From an uncultured bacterium (GTDB taxonomy: Bacteria; Bacteroidota; Bacteroidia; Chitinophagales; Chitinophagaceae), in the NCBI GenBank assembly GCA_903826405.1, contig CAIKEH010000005.1, positions 101,670-165,669 of the forward strand: 64,000 nt of DNA, read 5' to 3'. The translations under genes and the position numbers were made by a program. The notes beneath the pieces are model-generated. The model was not told the DNA's origin and did not search any database. It saw nothing but the letters and a program-made list of their open reading frames with translations. How positions within the stretch are numbered: position 1 is the stretch's first letter; every line of letters starts with the position of its first letter. This document shows, piece by piece, positions 44,829-53,585 of this stretch.

Positions 44829-46508
44829 ATGACGGACAATTACTCGATCGCCGACCTCCTCAGCCTACTGGCAAAACTGACTGATATACATGAGGATAAT
44901 TCCTTTCGCTCAAAATCCTATTCTGCCGCGGCATTCACCGTCGAAAAACTTCCCCAGCCTCTTTCAGGCATGGAAAAGGACAGAATATTCACCATCAAGG
45001 GTATAGGAGAGTCCAGCGGGAAGAAGATAATTGAAGCCATCGACACGGGCCGGATAAAGGCGCTCGATGAACTGATCGCAAGAACACCCAAAGGGGTGCT
45101 GGACATGCTTTCCATCAAAGGCCTCGGCCCGAAAAAGATCCGGACCATCTGGAAAGAAATGGAAATTGAAGACATCGGTGAACTTCTATATGCCTGCCAG
45201 GAAAATCGCCTCATGCTATTCAAGGGATTTGGTGCCAAAACACAACAAAATGTCATGGAGGCTATCGAGTTCCACCTCAGAAGCCAAGGACATTTCCTTT
45301 TTGCCGAGATCGAACCCTACGCGCTGGCCATTCAACAAAAATTGGAAACTGATTTCCCCACCGGATCATTCCTCATCACAGGAGATTTCCGGCGACAATG
45401 GCCTACTCTGGAGAAACTAGAATGGAGCACTGCCGTTTCAGCACAGGAGATCGGATCCTATTTCATCAGGAACGGCTTCACACTCATTCAGGAAGAGCTG
45501 GGAATGATCTCTTTTTCCGGCCCGGAGAATATCCCACTCCATTTCAGAACATCCATTCAAGACCGCTTAGTGCAGGACAGATTCGAATCGAGCTGCAGTT
45601 CCGCATTCCTTCAGGCCATAAAGGCTTTACCCGAATGGCAGGAACAAACCTATACGTCAGAGGAACAACTATTCCAGGAAATAGGCCTCTCCTTCATCCC
45701 CACCCCCATGAGGGAAATAAAGGAAACCGTGATCAGGGCAAAATACGAGATGATGCCCGAACTCATCAAAACTGACGATATACACGGGATCATACACAGT
45801 CACAGCAAATGGAGCGATGGCATGCTCGGTCTGGATGAAATGGCTGAAAGCTGTATCAAAAAAGGTTTCGAATACCTGGTGATCAGCGATCATAGCAAGT
45901 CCGCATTCTATGCGAATGGCTTATCGGTAGACCGTATTCTGGAACAACACCGACAGATCGATGAACTGAATGTGAAGCTTTCCCCATTCCGCATATTCAA
46001 AAGCATTGAATGCGACATCCTGAACGACGGCAGTCTGGACTATACCGATGATGTTCTATCCACCTTCGATCTCGTCATCGCGTCTATTCATTCCAATCTG
46101 AAGATGTCGGAGGAAAAGGCCATGATGCGTCTGCTGGGTGCCATCTCCAATCCACATACCACCATTCTCGGCCACATGACGGGTCGACTTCTCCTCAGTC
46201 GGAATGGCTATCCGGTAGACCATCGGACCATCATCGAAGCTTCTGCAGAACATGGAGTTTGCATAGAGATCAATGCGCATCCACGCCGTTTGGATATCGA
46301 TTGGTCATGGATCCCCTTGGCCATGGAGATGGGTGTGATGCTTTCCATCAATCCTGATGCGCATGCGGCCGAAGGATTCGACGATATCAGGTTCGGTGTG
46401 CTCGCTGCACAGAAAGGAGGACTTACACCTGCATCCAATCTGAGCAGTCTTGGTCTTAAAGCTTTTGAAGAATATATTCAGGTAAGGAAAAAATTAAAGG
46501 GGATCTGA
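44829..46508 (+). CDS. PolX-like protein with intact PHP domain and degenerate polymerase domain
   Basis: The 559-residue layout is that of bacterial PolX: N-terminal HhH motifs (IKGIGESSGKKIIEAI at 56-71, IKGLGPKKIRTIWKEM), a family X nucleotidyltransferase-like middle (about 150-310) ending in IPTPMRE, and a C-terminal PHP domain. The PHP metal motifs look intact: HSHSKWSDG at 323-331, ISDHS, SIECDILNDGSLDY, ASIHSN, LGHMTGR and NPDAHA. The polymerase triad appears gone: where PolX has GSxRR...GDxD the sequence reads TGDFRRQWPTLEKLEW (184-199), and the third Asp region reads IPLHFRTSI (235-243). The protein is therefore probably a PHP nuclease (3'-5' exonuclease or phosphoesterase) with a structural, not catalytic, polymerase part. 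Single gene, in no operon. Confidence 0.85.
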   Translation: MTDNYSIADLLSLLAKLTDIHEDNSFRSKSYSAAAFTVEKLPQPLSGMEKDRIFTIKGIGESSGKKIIEAIDTGRIKALDELIARTPKGVLDMLSIKGLGPKKIRTIWKEMEIEDIGELLYACQENRLMLFKGFGAKTQQNVMEAIEFHLRSQGHFLFAEIEPYALAIQQKLETDFPTGSFLITGDFRRQWPTLEKLEWSTAVSAQEIGSYFIRNGFTLIQEELGMISFSGPENIPLHFRTSIQDRLVQDRFESSCSSAFLQAIKALPEWQEQTYTSEEQLFQEIGLSFIPTPMREIKETVIRAKYEMMPELIKTDDIHGIIHSHSKWSDGMLGLDEMAESCIKKGFEYLVISDHSKSAFYANGLSVDRILEQHRQIDELNVKLSPFRIFKSIECDILNDGSLDYTDDVLSTFDLVIASIHSNLKMSEEKAMMRLLGAISNPHTTILGHMTGRLLLSRNGYPVDHRTIIEASAEHGVCIEINAHPRRLDIDWSWIPLAMEMGVMLSINPDAHAAEGFDDIRFGVLAAQKGGLTPASNLSSLGLKAFEEYIQVRKKLKGI

Positions 46509-46542
46509 AGCCCGAAGAGCCTTTCTTGCGGATGATGATGAA

Positions 46543-49500
46543 CTAAGCTAAAGGAAGGGAGACGAAAAATATGGTCCCCTCTCCTTCCCTCGTCTCAAAC
46601 CAGATCTCACCCTGAGCTTTTTCAACGATGCCTTGGGACATGGCCAGCCCTAAACCAGTACCAGAAGTCTTTGTGGTGAAATTGGGCATGAAGATTCTGG
46701 CCTGCATCTTTTCAGGAATGCCGATACCATTATCCTGCACCATGATCACCACATTTTTTCCGAGTATCTTTTCTCCGATATGGATGACTCCCCGTTGACC
46801 CTCAGGGGTGGCTTCCACTGCATTCTGCAACAAGTTGGTGAACAGTCTATTGATCTGTGTCCTATCTGCATGAATCATGAGCCTTCTTTCGAGTGGGGTC
46901 CAATGGATGTCCAGATTCTCCTGCATGCCGTGCAAAGAGGTGAGAGACTGCAAAAGATCATGCAGGTCGAATTGTTCGGTTCGGGCATTACCGATATTAG
47001 CAAATTGCGAAAATTCTGCCGCGATCTTGGATAAATGCTCGATCTGCTCAATCAGCGTTCTCGCCACATTACTGGAAAGTTCCTTGACATTGGGTGCATT
47101 ATTATCGATGGCTTTTTGCAGGTACTGTATACTGAGTTTCATTGGCGTCAGAGGGTTCTTGATCTCATGTGCAACCTGACGTGCCATCTCACGCCAGGCT
47201 CCTTCCCTTTCCGTCTTTGCCAAAGCAGCCGCGCTATCGTCCAACTTCTGGACCATTTTGTTGTATTCCTCCACCAGTCCACCCAATTCATCTTTCCGAT
47301 CCCAAGAAATCTCCTCATTACGCTTTCCCAAATTGATCTCCCGCATCTTTTCTCCAATCCAGGAGAAGGAATGCGTTATCCGGTTGGCTATGAATACAGC
47401 GATCAGACCACCGAGCAGAATGATGAATGCATTCAGGTTGATAATGGCCACGAGAAACCCGGAGATCTCCTGCTCCAGGTACCGGTTTGACGCAAAATAG
47501 GGGATGTTCAGGTAAGCTTTCACTTCTTCATTCTCTCCGTGAAGCGGGACGTAGATGCTGAGGTATTTCTGTATACCGAATTTCTCGTCTTGTACGAATT
47601 GGATCCGCTTCAGTCTTTTCATTTCAAAGTAAGCCACAGGATCCATCTTCCGGCTCAACAGTCCATTCATATAGTAAAAAGGTTGGGAGGAGACCAAAAG
47701 TGTGCCATTCATGTCGTACACGTTGACATCCGCATTATGAATCTCGGAGATCCCGGAGATCTCTTTCTGCATGGGACCGATGTTCACGGAATCATATATG
47801 CTGATCGCATCGTCCGTCAGGGCATGATCGCTCATCCGGTCCCTCAATTCATTCGCCATGATCTGGATGGTTCGGCTGAGTTTTTCCTCATTCGTCCGAT
47901 TGAAACGCTGTATGAAGAATACAATAGTGACCGCAAAAATGACGAAGAAGGAGAAGATGCTCACGAAGATGATTGTTCCATAGATCTGATTACGGATACT
48001 GAGCTGCCATATTTCACGGGCTTTATTCCACCGAAACCCGGATCGGATCAACAGATTCACGAAGTGGAAGATCCCCAACAGCAGTAGAAATGCACAGAAA
48101 AGCCATGCGAAGAGAGTGACCGCTTCGAGAAGGAAATTACTTTTCCGCGTGATCACCACTACACGGTCGTTGCCTACTTTGTACCATAACTCCTGATAAC
48201 CCTTACGATTTTTGGTGTCGAATTCCGCCAGAGGGATGTCCTCAGGATCGAGTCGATAGGAAAAAGAATAGTCATTCTGATGATAGAGCAACTGCCCCTT
48301 ATCATAAACTGCATAGGAATAATTTGGGGAACCCTCGAACGACAGTTCCTCCGTGGGCTTGATGAGTTCAGGATAAAGTGATTCACCTTGATATTTCCTC
48401 GGTTTCGAGACCATGAAAAAATATCCCTTCACCACGGAGCCGTCCCGGATCTCCTTGCGAAAGATGTAATTGACATTGTCGAAAGAGGTTTCATAAAATC
48501 GCAGCTCGGGGAACTTGGTCTTTCTTCCCAGGATGGTGAAGATCGTATTGAGTGTATCATAAGTGAGCTGGTCCCCGGAGGAGAAGGGCTTACCAAAGGC
48601 ATCATACGTGAACAGGCGTGTATCATAGCGGTTCCTATAGGCTTGGAAGGACGTATTTACGATACTGTCTTTGAGCACCTGCCCTTCCACAGTGGAAAAC
48701 CTCGGCAAATTGGTCAAAAGGAATTCGTTGGTGATGGACTGGATCGTGATGTTCATCACTTTCTCACTGGCAGGATCCGCCTGATAGGCTTTTTTTTCAG
48801 CGCCTTTTCGCATCAGGTCGAAGTCGCGTTGCGTATTCGCCGAAATGATGATCGCAGTGATCGAAGCCGAGAAGAGCACAAGCCAGAATACCGTATCACT
48901 TCCCGATATCCTTCGAGAAAGTTCCCCTTTGCTGCGGTTTACGAGAAACAGGTATAAAAGAAGCCAGGCCAGCAAAGAAAGGTGAAAAGTGGTATCTGAT
49001 GGCCGAACACCCATAGTGAGCACCAACAACCCCACACCCGCTACCAGCAAAGCGCGGAAGAAATAAGGAATATCCCAAAGAGAAGAGGCGAATTGATAGA
49101 TGATGTTGCTCAGGATGAAATACCCCATACAGATGCAGCAGAGAACGATGAAGCCGAATACACTGTAGATGTTCAGACTGAAAAAATTGGTAACGTCGTA
49201 GGAAATGCTGGAATCCGCCACCAGACTTCGTATCACCCCACCCATGGCCATGGTCACGAAAAAGAGTGTCGCGATCAGCAAAACATGGGCCACGATACGT
49301 TGCACCCTGTCCCGGATGAAGAGATGCAGCCCGTATTTATTGATCTGGCTTCGCCAGAACAGTGCGATCCAAACGAAAAGCAAGGCATTGATGAGCAGAT
49401 CGCCCAAAGAACGAAGGATGATGCTGGAACCATAGATGCGCGGACTGAACAATTCAAAATGGCTGAAATTGACGGGGATATTGAATGAATAGCTGAGCAC

Positions 49501-50286
49501 ACGGAGACAAACCACCATGAGCACCAGGAATGCGATGCCACGACCGGAACCAAAATGCCGGGCGATGCCCATGGATAAGAAATGCAGGTATAGCAGGAAT
49601 AGTATGCTCGCCATCATTCGGATCAATATGGTGATCCAATCGTTGGAAAGGATCCGGTCATCACCTTTGGATTCCAGATAATACAAAGGCTTGCCGGCGA
49701 GTGAGCGAATGGGATGCTCCGTGGGCGTCAACGAAACACCATAATTCCTGTCGATATTCAGGTTCCCGGCGAATCCATTACGCAGATATTCATTTTCAAC
49801 AAAATAATTCCAGTGTACAGGGATCAGTGCACAGAGTATGATCTGTGTCCGCCTATCGAGGAAAATCCGTCTTTTTATGACCCCATATTGTCCATTGGGC
49901 AGTTTCTCCAAGGCTTCCCCCTCCGGTCCGGCCAGCAGATCCCGGGAAGGAATCACCTGTTGCGTATTCCAAAATTTCAGATCGAGGGCATCTTCGCTGC
50001 CAACGGAATAGATGAATATCCCATAGCCCAATTTCGTGCACTTGTCCAGTTCTTGTTCCGTCTCCTGATTATTGATCAGTCTCCTGATCAATCCAGTGTC
50101 CTTCAGGAAGGAATACAGATCCTGTTCTTGACCATGGAGGTAGTTTTCGAGATTCTTCGTCACCCCCTGTGGCGAGGAAGTATAGGACCAATAATTGCTG
50201 AAGATGAATGAAAGAGTGAACAGCCATGCCGCTCCGATCAACAGCCAAGCGTATCTGTATACGGTATCTTTGAGGAAGCGATTCAC
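46543..50286 (-). CDS. Very large NtrY-like sensor histidine kinase
   Basis: A 1247-residue membrane histidine kinase. The N-terminal half (to about 770) has roughly a dozen hydrophobic segments in groups (near 12-32, 225-255, 290-310, 335-360, 375-400, 420-465 and 740-765) around periplasmic parts. A further helix pair at about 790 and 975 frames a sensor region, followed by a HAMP-like linker (IANRITHSFSWIGEKMREINLG). The kinase core has His1040 in QVAHEIKNPLTPMKLS, NLLQNAVEAT (N box), VQDNGIGIPEKMQARIF and GTGLGLAMSQGIVE (G boxes). The HEIKNPLTP and HAMP order is that of NtrY. No response regulator gene is adjacent. Its start overlaps the mazG stop by 4 bases. Confidence 0.88.
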   Translation of the reverse strand: MNRFLKDTVYRYAWLLIGAAWLFTLSFIFSNYWSYTSSPQGVTKNLENYLHGQEQDLYSFLKDTGLIRRLINNQETEQELDKCTKLGYGIFIYSVGSEDALDLKFWNTQQVIPSRDLLAGPEGEALEKLPNGQYGVIKRRIFLDRRTQIILCALIPVHWNYFVENEYLRNGFAGNLNIDRNYGVSLTPTEHPIRSLAGKPLYYLESKGDDRILSNDWITILIRMMASILFLLYLHFLSMGIARHFGSGRGIAFLVLMVVCLRVLSYSFNIPVNFSHFELFSPRIYGSSIILRSLGDLLINALLFVWIALFWRSQINKYGLHLFIRDRVQRIVAHVLLIATLFFVTMAMGGVIRSLVADSSISYDVTNFFSLNIYSVFGFIVLCCICMGYFILSNIIYQFASSLWDIPYFFRALLVAGVGLLVLTMGVRPSDTTFHLSLLAWLLLYLFLVNRSKGELSRRISGSDTVFWLVLFSASITAIIISANTQRDFDLMRKGAEKKAYQADPASEKVMNITIQSITNEFLLTNLPRFSTVEGQVLKDSIVNTSFQAYRNRYDTRLFTYDAFGKPFSSGDQLTYDTLNTIFTILGRKTKFPELRFYETSFDNVNYIFRKEIRDGSVVKGYFFMVSKPRKYQGESLYPELIKPTEELSFEGSPNYSYAVYDKGQLLYHQNDYSFSYRLDPEDIPLAEFDTKNRKGYQELWYKVGNDRVVVITRKSNFLLEAVTLFAWLFCAFLLLLGIFHFVNLLIRSGFRWNKAREIWQLSIRNQIYGTIIFVSIFSFFVIFAVTIVFFIQRFNRTNEEKLSRTIQIMANELRDRMSDHALTDDAISIYDSVNIGPMQKEISGISEIHNADVNVYDMNGTLLVSSQPFYYMNGLLSRKMDPVAYFEMKRLKRIQFVQDEKFGIQKYLSIYVPLHGENEEVKAYLNIPYFASNRYLEQEISGFLVAIINLNAFIILLGGLIAVFIANRITHSFSWIGEKMREINLGKRNEEISWDRKDELGGLVEEYNKMVQKLDDSAAALAKTEREGAWREMARQVAHEIKNPLTPMKLSIQYLQKAIDNNAPNVKELSSNVARTLIEQIEHLSKIAAEFSQFANIGNARTEQFDLHDLLQSLTSLHGMQENLDIHWTPLERRLMIHADRTQINRLFTNLLQNAVEATPEGQRGVIHIGEKILGKNVVIMVQDNGIGIPEKMQARIFMPNFTTKTSGTGLGLAMSQGIVEKAQGEIWFETREGEGTIFFVSLPLA

Positions 50287-51080
50287 GATGTTCTTCCTTC
50301 TTTTTTGATGTATTCCCAGATTTCGTTCATATCATCCAGACTCATGGAGGACAGGTCAAGGTTTCGGGAAAGCGCTACCTTCTCCAAGCGGCTGAACCTG
50401 TCAGTGAACTTGCGATTGGTCAGTTCGAGCGCATGATCGGGATCGATCTTCAAAAATCTTGCGTAATTGACCAAAGAAAAGAATAGATCGCCCATTTCTT
50501 CCTCCACCCTCACGGTCAATTCAGGCTGTTCCGGAGAAACATCCCTGTCCGCCACTGCAGTTTGAAGCTCCGCCATTTCTTCTTTGACCTTGTCCCATAC
50601 CTGTGCTCTTTCCTCCCATTCAAATCCCACCTGTTTCACTTTTTCCTGGATCCGCATGGCCTTCATCAATGCAGGCAGTGAGCGGGGAACACCGCTCAGT
50701 ATGGATGACTTACCTTCTTTCAATTTGAGTTTCTCCCAGTTGCTTTTCACCTCTTCCTCATCCTTCACCCGGACATCTCCATATATGTGAGGATGCCTTG
50801 CGATCAATTTATCGCAAAGGCCGTTGATGACCTCTTCAAGTGTGAACTTGCCCTGCTCAGATCCGATCTTGCTATAGAATACAAGATGAAGCATCAGATC
50901 TCCCAATTCCTCGCGGATGCCGTTCCAATCCTGAGTAGATATGGAATCCGCCAGTTCATATGTCTCCTCAATGGTCAGCTGCCGAAGTGAGGCTATGGTT
51001 TGTTTTTTATCCCATGGACATTGCTCCCGTAGCTCATCCATGATCTTCACCAGCCTGAGGAATGCATCGGAATTCGACAT
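50283..51080 (-). CDS. mazG: Nucleoside triphosphate pyrophosphohydrolase MazG
   Basis: The enzyme hydrolyses NTPs and dNTPs to NMP plus pyrophosphate, a house-cleaning role. The protein (265 residues) is the two-domain MazG: near the N-terminus LREQCPWDKKQTIASLRQLTIEETYELADSI with the EExxE metal site, then GDLMLHLVFYSKI, and the repeat REVRVEEEMGDLFFSLVNYARFLKIDPDHAL-like half in the C-terminal part (EEEMGDLFFSLVNYARFLKIDP). It is the first gene of a two-gene operon with the histidine kinase (ATGA overlap at 50283-50286), so it is translated together with it. Confidence 0.94.
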   Translation of the reverse strand: MSNSDAFLRLVKIMDELREQCPWDKKQTIASLRQLTIEETYELADSISTQDWNGIREELGDLMLHLVFYSKIGSEQGKFTLEEVINGLCDKLIARHPHIYGDVRVKDEEEVKSNWEKLKLKEGKSSILSGVPRSLPALMKAMRIQEKVKQVGFEWEERAQVWDKVKEEMAELQTAVADRDVSPEQPELTVRVEEEMGDLFFSLVNYARFLKIDPDHALELTNRKFTDRFSRLEKVALSRNLDLSSMSLDDMNEIWEYIKKEGRTS

Positions 51081-51249
51081 GTTAACTTGTTGAAATTACA
51101 TTGAGTTTGGAAATATAAATCACGCTGAACGCGCTGGCTTCTCCTTCTGAAGATCCAGCAGTGCCGCTCCTGAAAGACCGCAGTAAAATTAAGAAAGAAT
51201 ATCGGTCCGGAACCTCTATATGATTAACCCGGAATAACCCCGGATACGC

Positions 51250-51257
51250 TATTTTTG
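51250..51257 (+). promoter_or_regulatory. -7 element before the YD-repeat-like gene
   Basis: TATTTTTG is a perfect TAnnTTTG, 19 bases before the ATG at 51277. No TTTG is found at -33. Confidence 0.5.
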
Positions 51258-51276
51258 CTCTTTCGAACACACACCA

Positions 51277-52125
51277 ATGCTTTCATTCCGTATATCAATA
51301 TTGATCTCATCCTCGCTGTTCTTCACGAATACCGTTCTCAGTCAGTACTACTACAAGGATATAATCCTTCTACGACAAGGCCAGGAGCATTGGCAACAGT
51401 TGAAAAAGAATAAAGTCAGCCTCATCCAACTGAACAGTTTTGAGCCCACAGGCGAAAAAACAGAGGGATTCAACTGTTCCGAAGAAATCAACAACTCCCA
51501 CACCCAGTCCAGAATGGAAACCAATTCCCCGGTTGCCGGCCTCTCCTCCACCATCAACCGCTATAATGGCTTGGGACAGCTGATCCATTCGGTGGATAGC
51601 AGCACAGCGCTCTTCTCGCAATATGATTATGTATATGATGAACAGGGCCGACTCAAGGAACTTCGTAACAGTTCAGGTTCCCCTGGAGAAAGATCCCGCA
51701 CAACGGAGAGCCATTTCTGGTCATACGACTCGGCTGGTACACCGAAAGGAATGATCAAGGTCAAGAACCTATATGATACCACAATCTTCCTGTTCAAACT
51801 CGACGAGCATGGCCTGGTTGCAGAGGAGGTTCAGGTTCAAAAGGGTCTGGAAAAAGAAAAAGTATATTACTACCACGATGCTAGAGGTCATCTGACTGAT
51901 GTGGTACGCTATCATGACAAATTGAAAAAACTGCTGCCCGAACTTTACTTCAATTATGACCAGGATGGTCTTGTCCTTGAAATGTTCACCCTTCAAAGCG
52001 GGAAAGACAATCTTACTTGGCGATATCAATATGATGACCATGGACTCAGATCAACAGAAACCTGCTTCGACAACAAGAAAACCACATTGGGAAGGATAAC
52101 CTATCAGTACACCTATAGAAAATGA
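51277..52125 (+). CDS. Exported protein with YD-repeat-like strands
   Basis: A 282-residue exported protein, signal peptide about 1-22 (LFFTNTVLS). After a variable N-terminal part, short strand repeats of the RHS/YD kind appear: INRYNGLGQLIHSVD, YDYVYDEQGRLKELR, FKLDEHGLVAEEVQ, YYYHDARGHLTDVVRY, FNYDQDGLVLEMF, and YQYDDHGLRSTETC, about six copies of the xYxYDxxGxLxx unit, which would form a beta-solenoid segment. There is no toxin tip and no cargo domain, so it is probably a small surface protein and not an RHS toxin. Function unknown. It precedes the gamma-glutamyl ligase gene by 81 bases, which has its own -7 element. Confidence 0.75.
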   Translation: MLSFRISILISSSLFFTNTVLSQYYYKDIILLRQGQEHWQQLKKNKVSLIQLNSFEPTGEKTEGFNCSEEINNSHTQSRMETNSPVAGLSSTINRYNGLGQLIHSVDSSTALFSQYDYVYDEQGRLKELRNSSGSPGERSRTTESHFWSYDSAGTPKGMIKVKNLYDTTIFLFKLDEHGLVAEEVQVQKGLEKEKVYYYHDARGHLTDVVRYHDKLKKLLPELYFNYDQDGLVLEMFTLQSGKDNLTWRYQYDDHGLRSTETCFDNKKTTLGRITYQYTYRK

Positions 52126-52169
52126 ACAGTTGTAGGGTCTGGTCCGGAACAGACGAACTTTGAAATACC

Positions 52170-52177
52170 TAAATTTG
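52170..52177 (+). promoter_or_regulatory. -7 element of the gamma-glutamylation gene cluster
   Basis: TAAATTTG is a perfect TAnnTTTG, 29 bases upstream of the ligase start at 52207. It would drive ligase, alcohol dehydrogenase and hydrolase-aldehyde dehydrogenase as one transcript, since the following gaps are 20 and 1 bases. Confidence 0.55.
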
Positions 52178-52206
52178 CTGATAGACATAAAATACTCGTT
52201 GCCATC

Positions 52207-53565
52207 ATGAAAAAGGAAGAGATCATCAATTACGTGCAGAATCATCCTGCCAAGAAGGTCAAGATCGCTTATGCGGACATCGATGGTGTTCTTCGTGGCA
52301 AGTACATTTCTTCTGAAAAATTGCTCTCCGCTATTGAAAAAGGTGCGACATTCTGTGACGTGATCATGGGTTGGGACATTGCGGACAATGTTTACGACAA
52401 TTCATCCCTGACCGGATGGCATACCGGATATCCCGACTGTCCTACCACCATCGACTTGATGACCTTCCGGAAAGTACCCTGGGAAAATGACATTCCCTTT
52501 TTTCTTGGCCAATTGAACAGCCCTGATGGGCAGCCTGCAGCCGGCTGCTCGAGGCAATTGCTGAAAAAGATCTCTGCACAGGCCAATGACCTAGGTTTCA
52601 ATCCCTTGTTCAGTCAGGAATTCGAATGGTTCAATTTCGAGGAAACTCCCCGCTCTGCCCAGGAGAAAGGATTCCGGAACATGACCCCATTGACGCCAGG
52701 CATGTTCGGATATTCAGTGCTGCGGACCTCATATAAGAATGCTTTTTGTTCCGATCTTTTCGATCTCCTCACTCGTTTCGGTATTCCCATTGAAGGATTG
52801 CATACGGAAACTGGTCCGGGCACATATGAAGCCGCCATCAAATATGGCGAAGCGTTGGAATCGGGTGACTGCGCAGTTCTTTTCAAAACCGCCGTCAAAG
52901 AGATTGCCTACAATCATGGCATCATGGCAACCTTCATGGCCAAGATCAATGAGAATCTCCCTGGATGCGGTGGACATGTACACCAAAGTCTCTGGGACAT
53001 GGCGGGTAAGAAAAATCTCTTTCATGATGCGGATGATGCAACCAAGCTGAGTGCCACGGCGAAAAGTTATATAGCGGGACTGTTGCATTGCATGCCTTAT
53101 ATTCTTCCCCTTTTCGCTCCCACTATCAATAGTTATAAGCGGCTCGTGGAGGGAGCTTGGGCACCCACGACCATGACCTGGGGCATCGACAACAGGACAG
53201 TCGCTATCCGTGTACTCAATTCTATCCCTTCAGCCTGCCGCGTCGAGACCAGAGTGATCGGTGCTGATGTGAACCCATACCTCGCCATGAGCGGCTGTTT
53301 GGCTGCAGGTCTATATGGCATCCGAAATGGACTGACATTGGACCAACCACCTACAACGGGGAATGGATACCTGGACAAGACCAAAGGTTCCCTGCCCCAT
53401 ACCCTGATCGATGCCACCCAACAGATGCGATCCTCTCCCATAGCAACAGAGTTATTCGGCCAGTCCTTTGTAGAGCATTTCGCACAAAGTCGGGAATGGG
53501 AATGGAGGCAACATCTGAAGGCCGTAACCGATTGGGAATACAAAAGGTATTTTGAACTCATCTAA
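52207..53565 (+). CDS. Glutamine synthetase-like gamma-glutamyl amide ligase (PuuA/GlnA4/IpuC-type)
   Basis: A type I glutamine synthetase fold of 452 residues. It has the N-terminal AYADIDGVLRGKYIS of gamma-glutamylamine synthetases, metal-binding glutamates in SQEFEWFNF (about 137-145) and ETGPGTYEAAIKYGEALESG, the ATP/substrate motif NENLPGCGGHVHQSLWD, and the arginine-rich end SYKRLVEGAWAPTTMTWGIDNRTVAIRV. Compared with true GlnA, the catalytic C-terminal parts are in place but the ADP-ribosylation/adenylylation Tyr motif is not seen. In place beside an alcohol dehydrogenase, an aldehyde dehydrogenase and a gamma-glutamyl hydrolase, its likely job is to attach glutamate to an amine or amino alcohol. 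Substrate is inference. Confidence 0.88.
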   Translation: MKKEEIINYVQNHPAKKVKIAYADIDGVLRGKYISSEKLLSAIEKGATFCDVIMGWDIADNVYDNSSLTGWHTGYPDCPTTIDLMTFRKVPWENDIPFFLGQLNSPDGQPAAGCSRQLLKKISAQANDLGFNPLFSQEFEWFNFEETPRSAQEKGFRNMTPLTPGMFGYSVLRTSYKNAFCSDLFDLLTRFGIPIEGLHTETGPGTYEAAIKYGEALESGDCAVLFKTAVKEIAYNHGIMATFMAKINENLPGCGGHVHQSLWDMAGKKNLFHDADDATKLSATAKSYIAGLLHCMPYILPLFAPTINSYKRLVEGAWAPTTMTWGIDNRTVAIRVLNSIPSACRVETRVIGADVNPYLAMSGCLAAGLYGIRNGLTLDQPPTTGNGYLDKTKGSLPHTLIDATQQMRSSPIATELFGQSFVEHFAQSREWEWRQHLKAVTDWEYKRYFELI

Positions 53566-53585
53566 CTCTTCTAATCATAAAAAAC

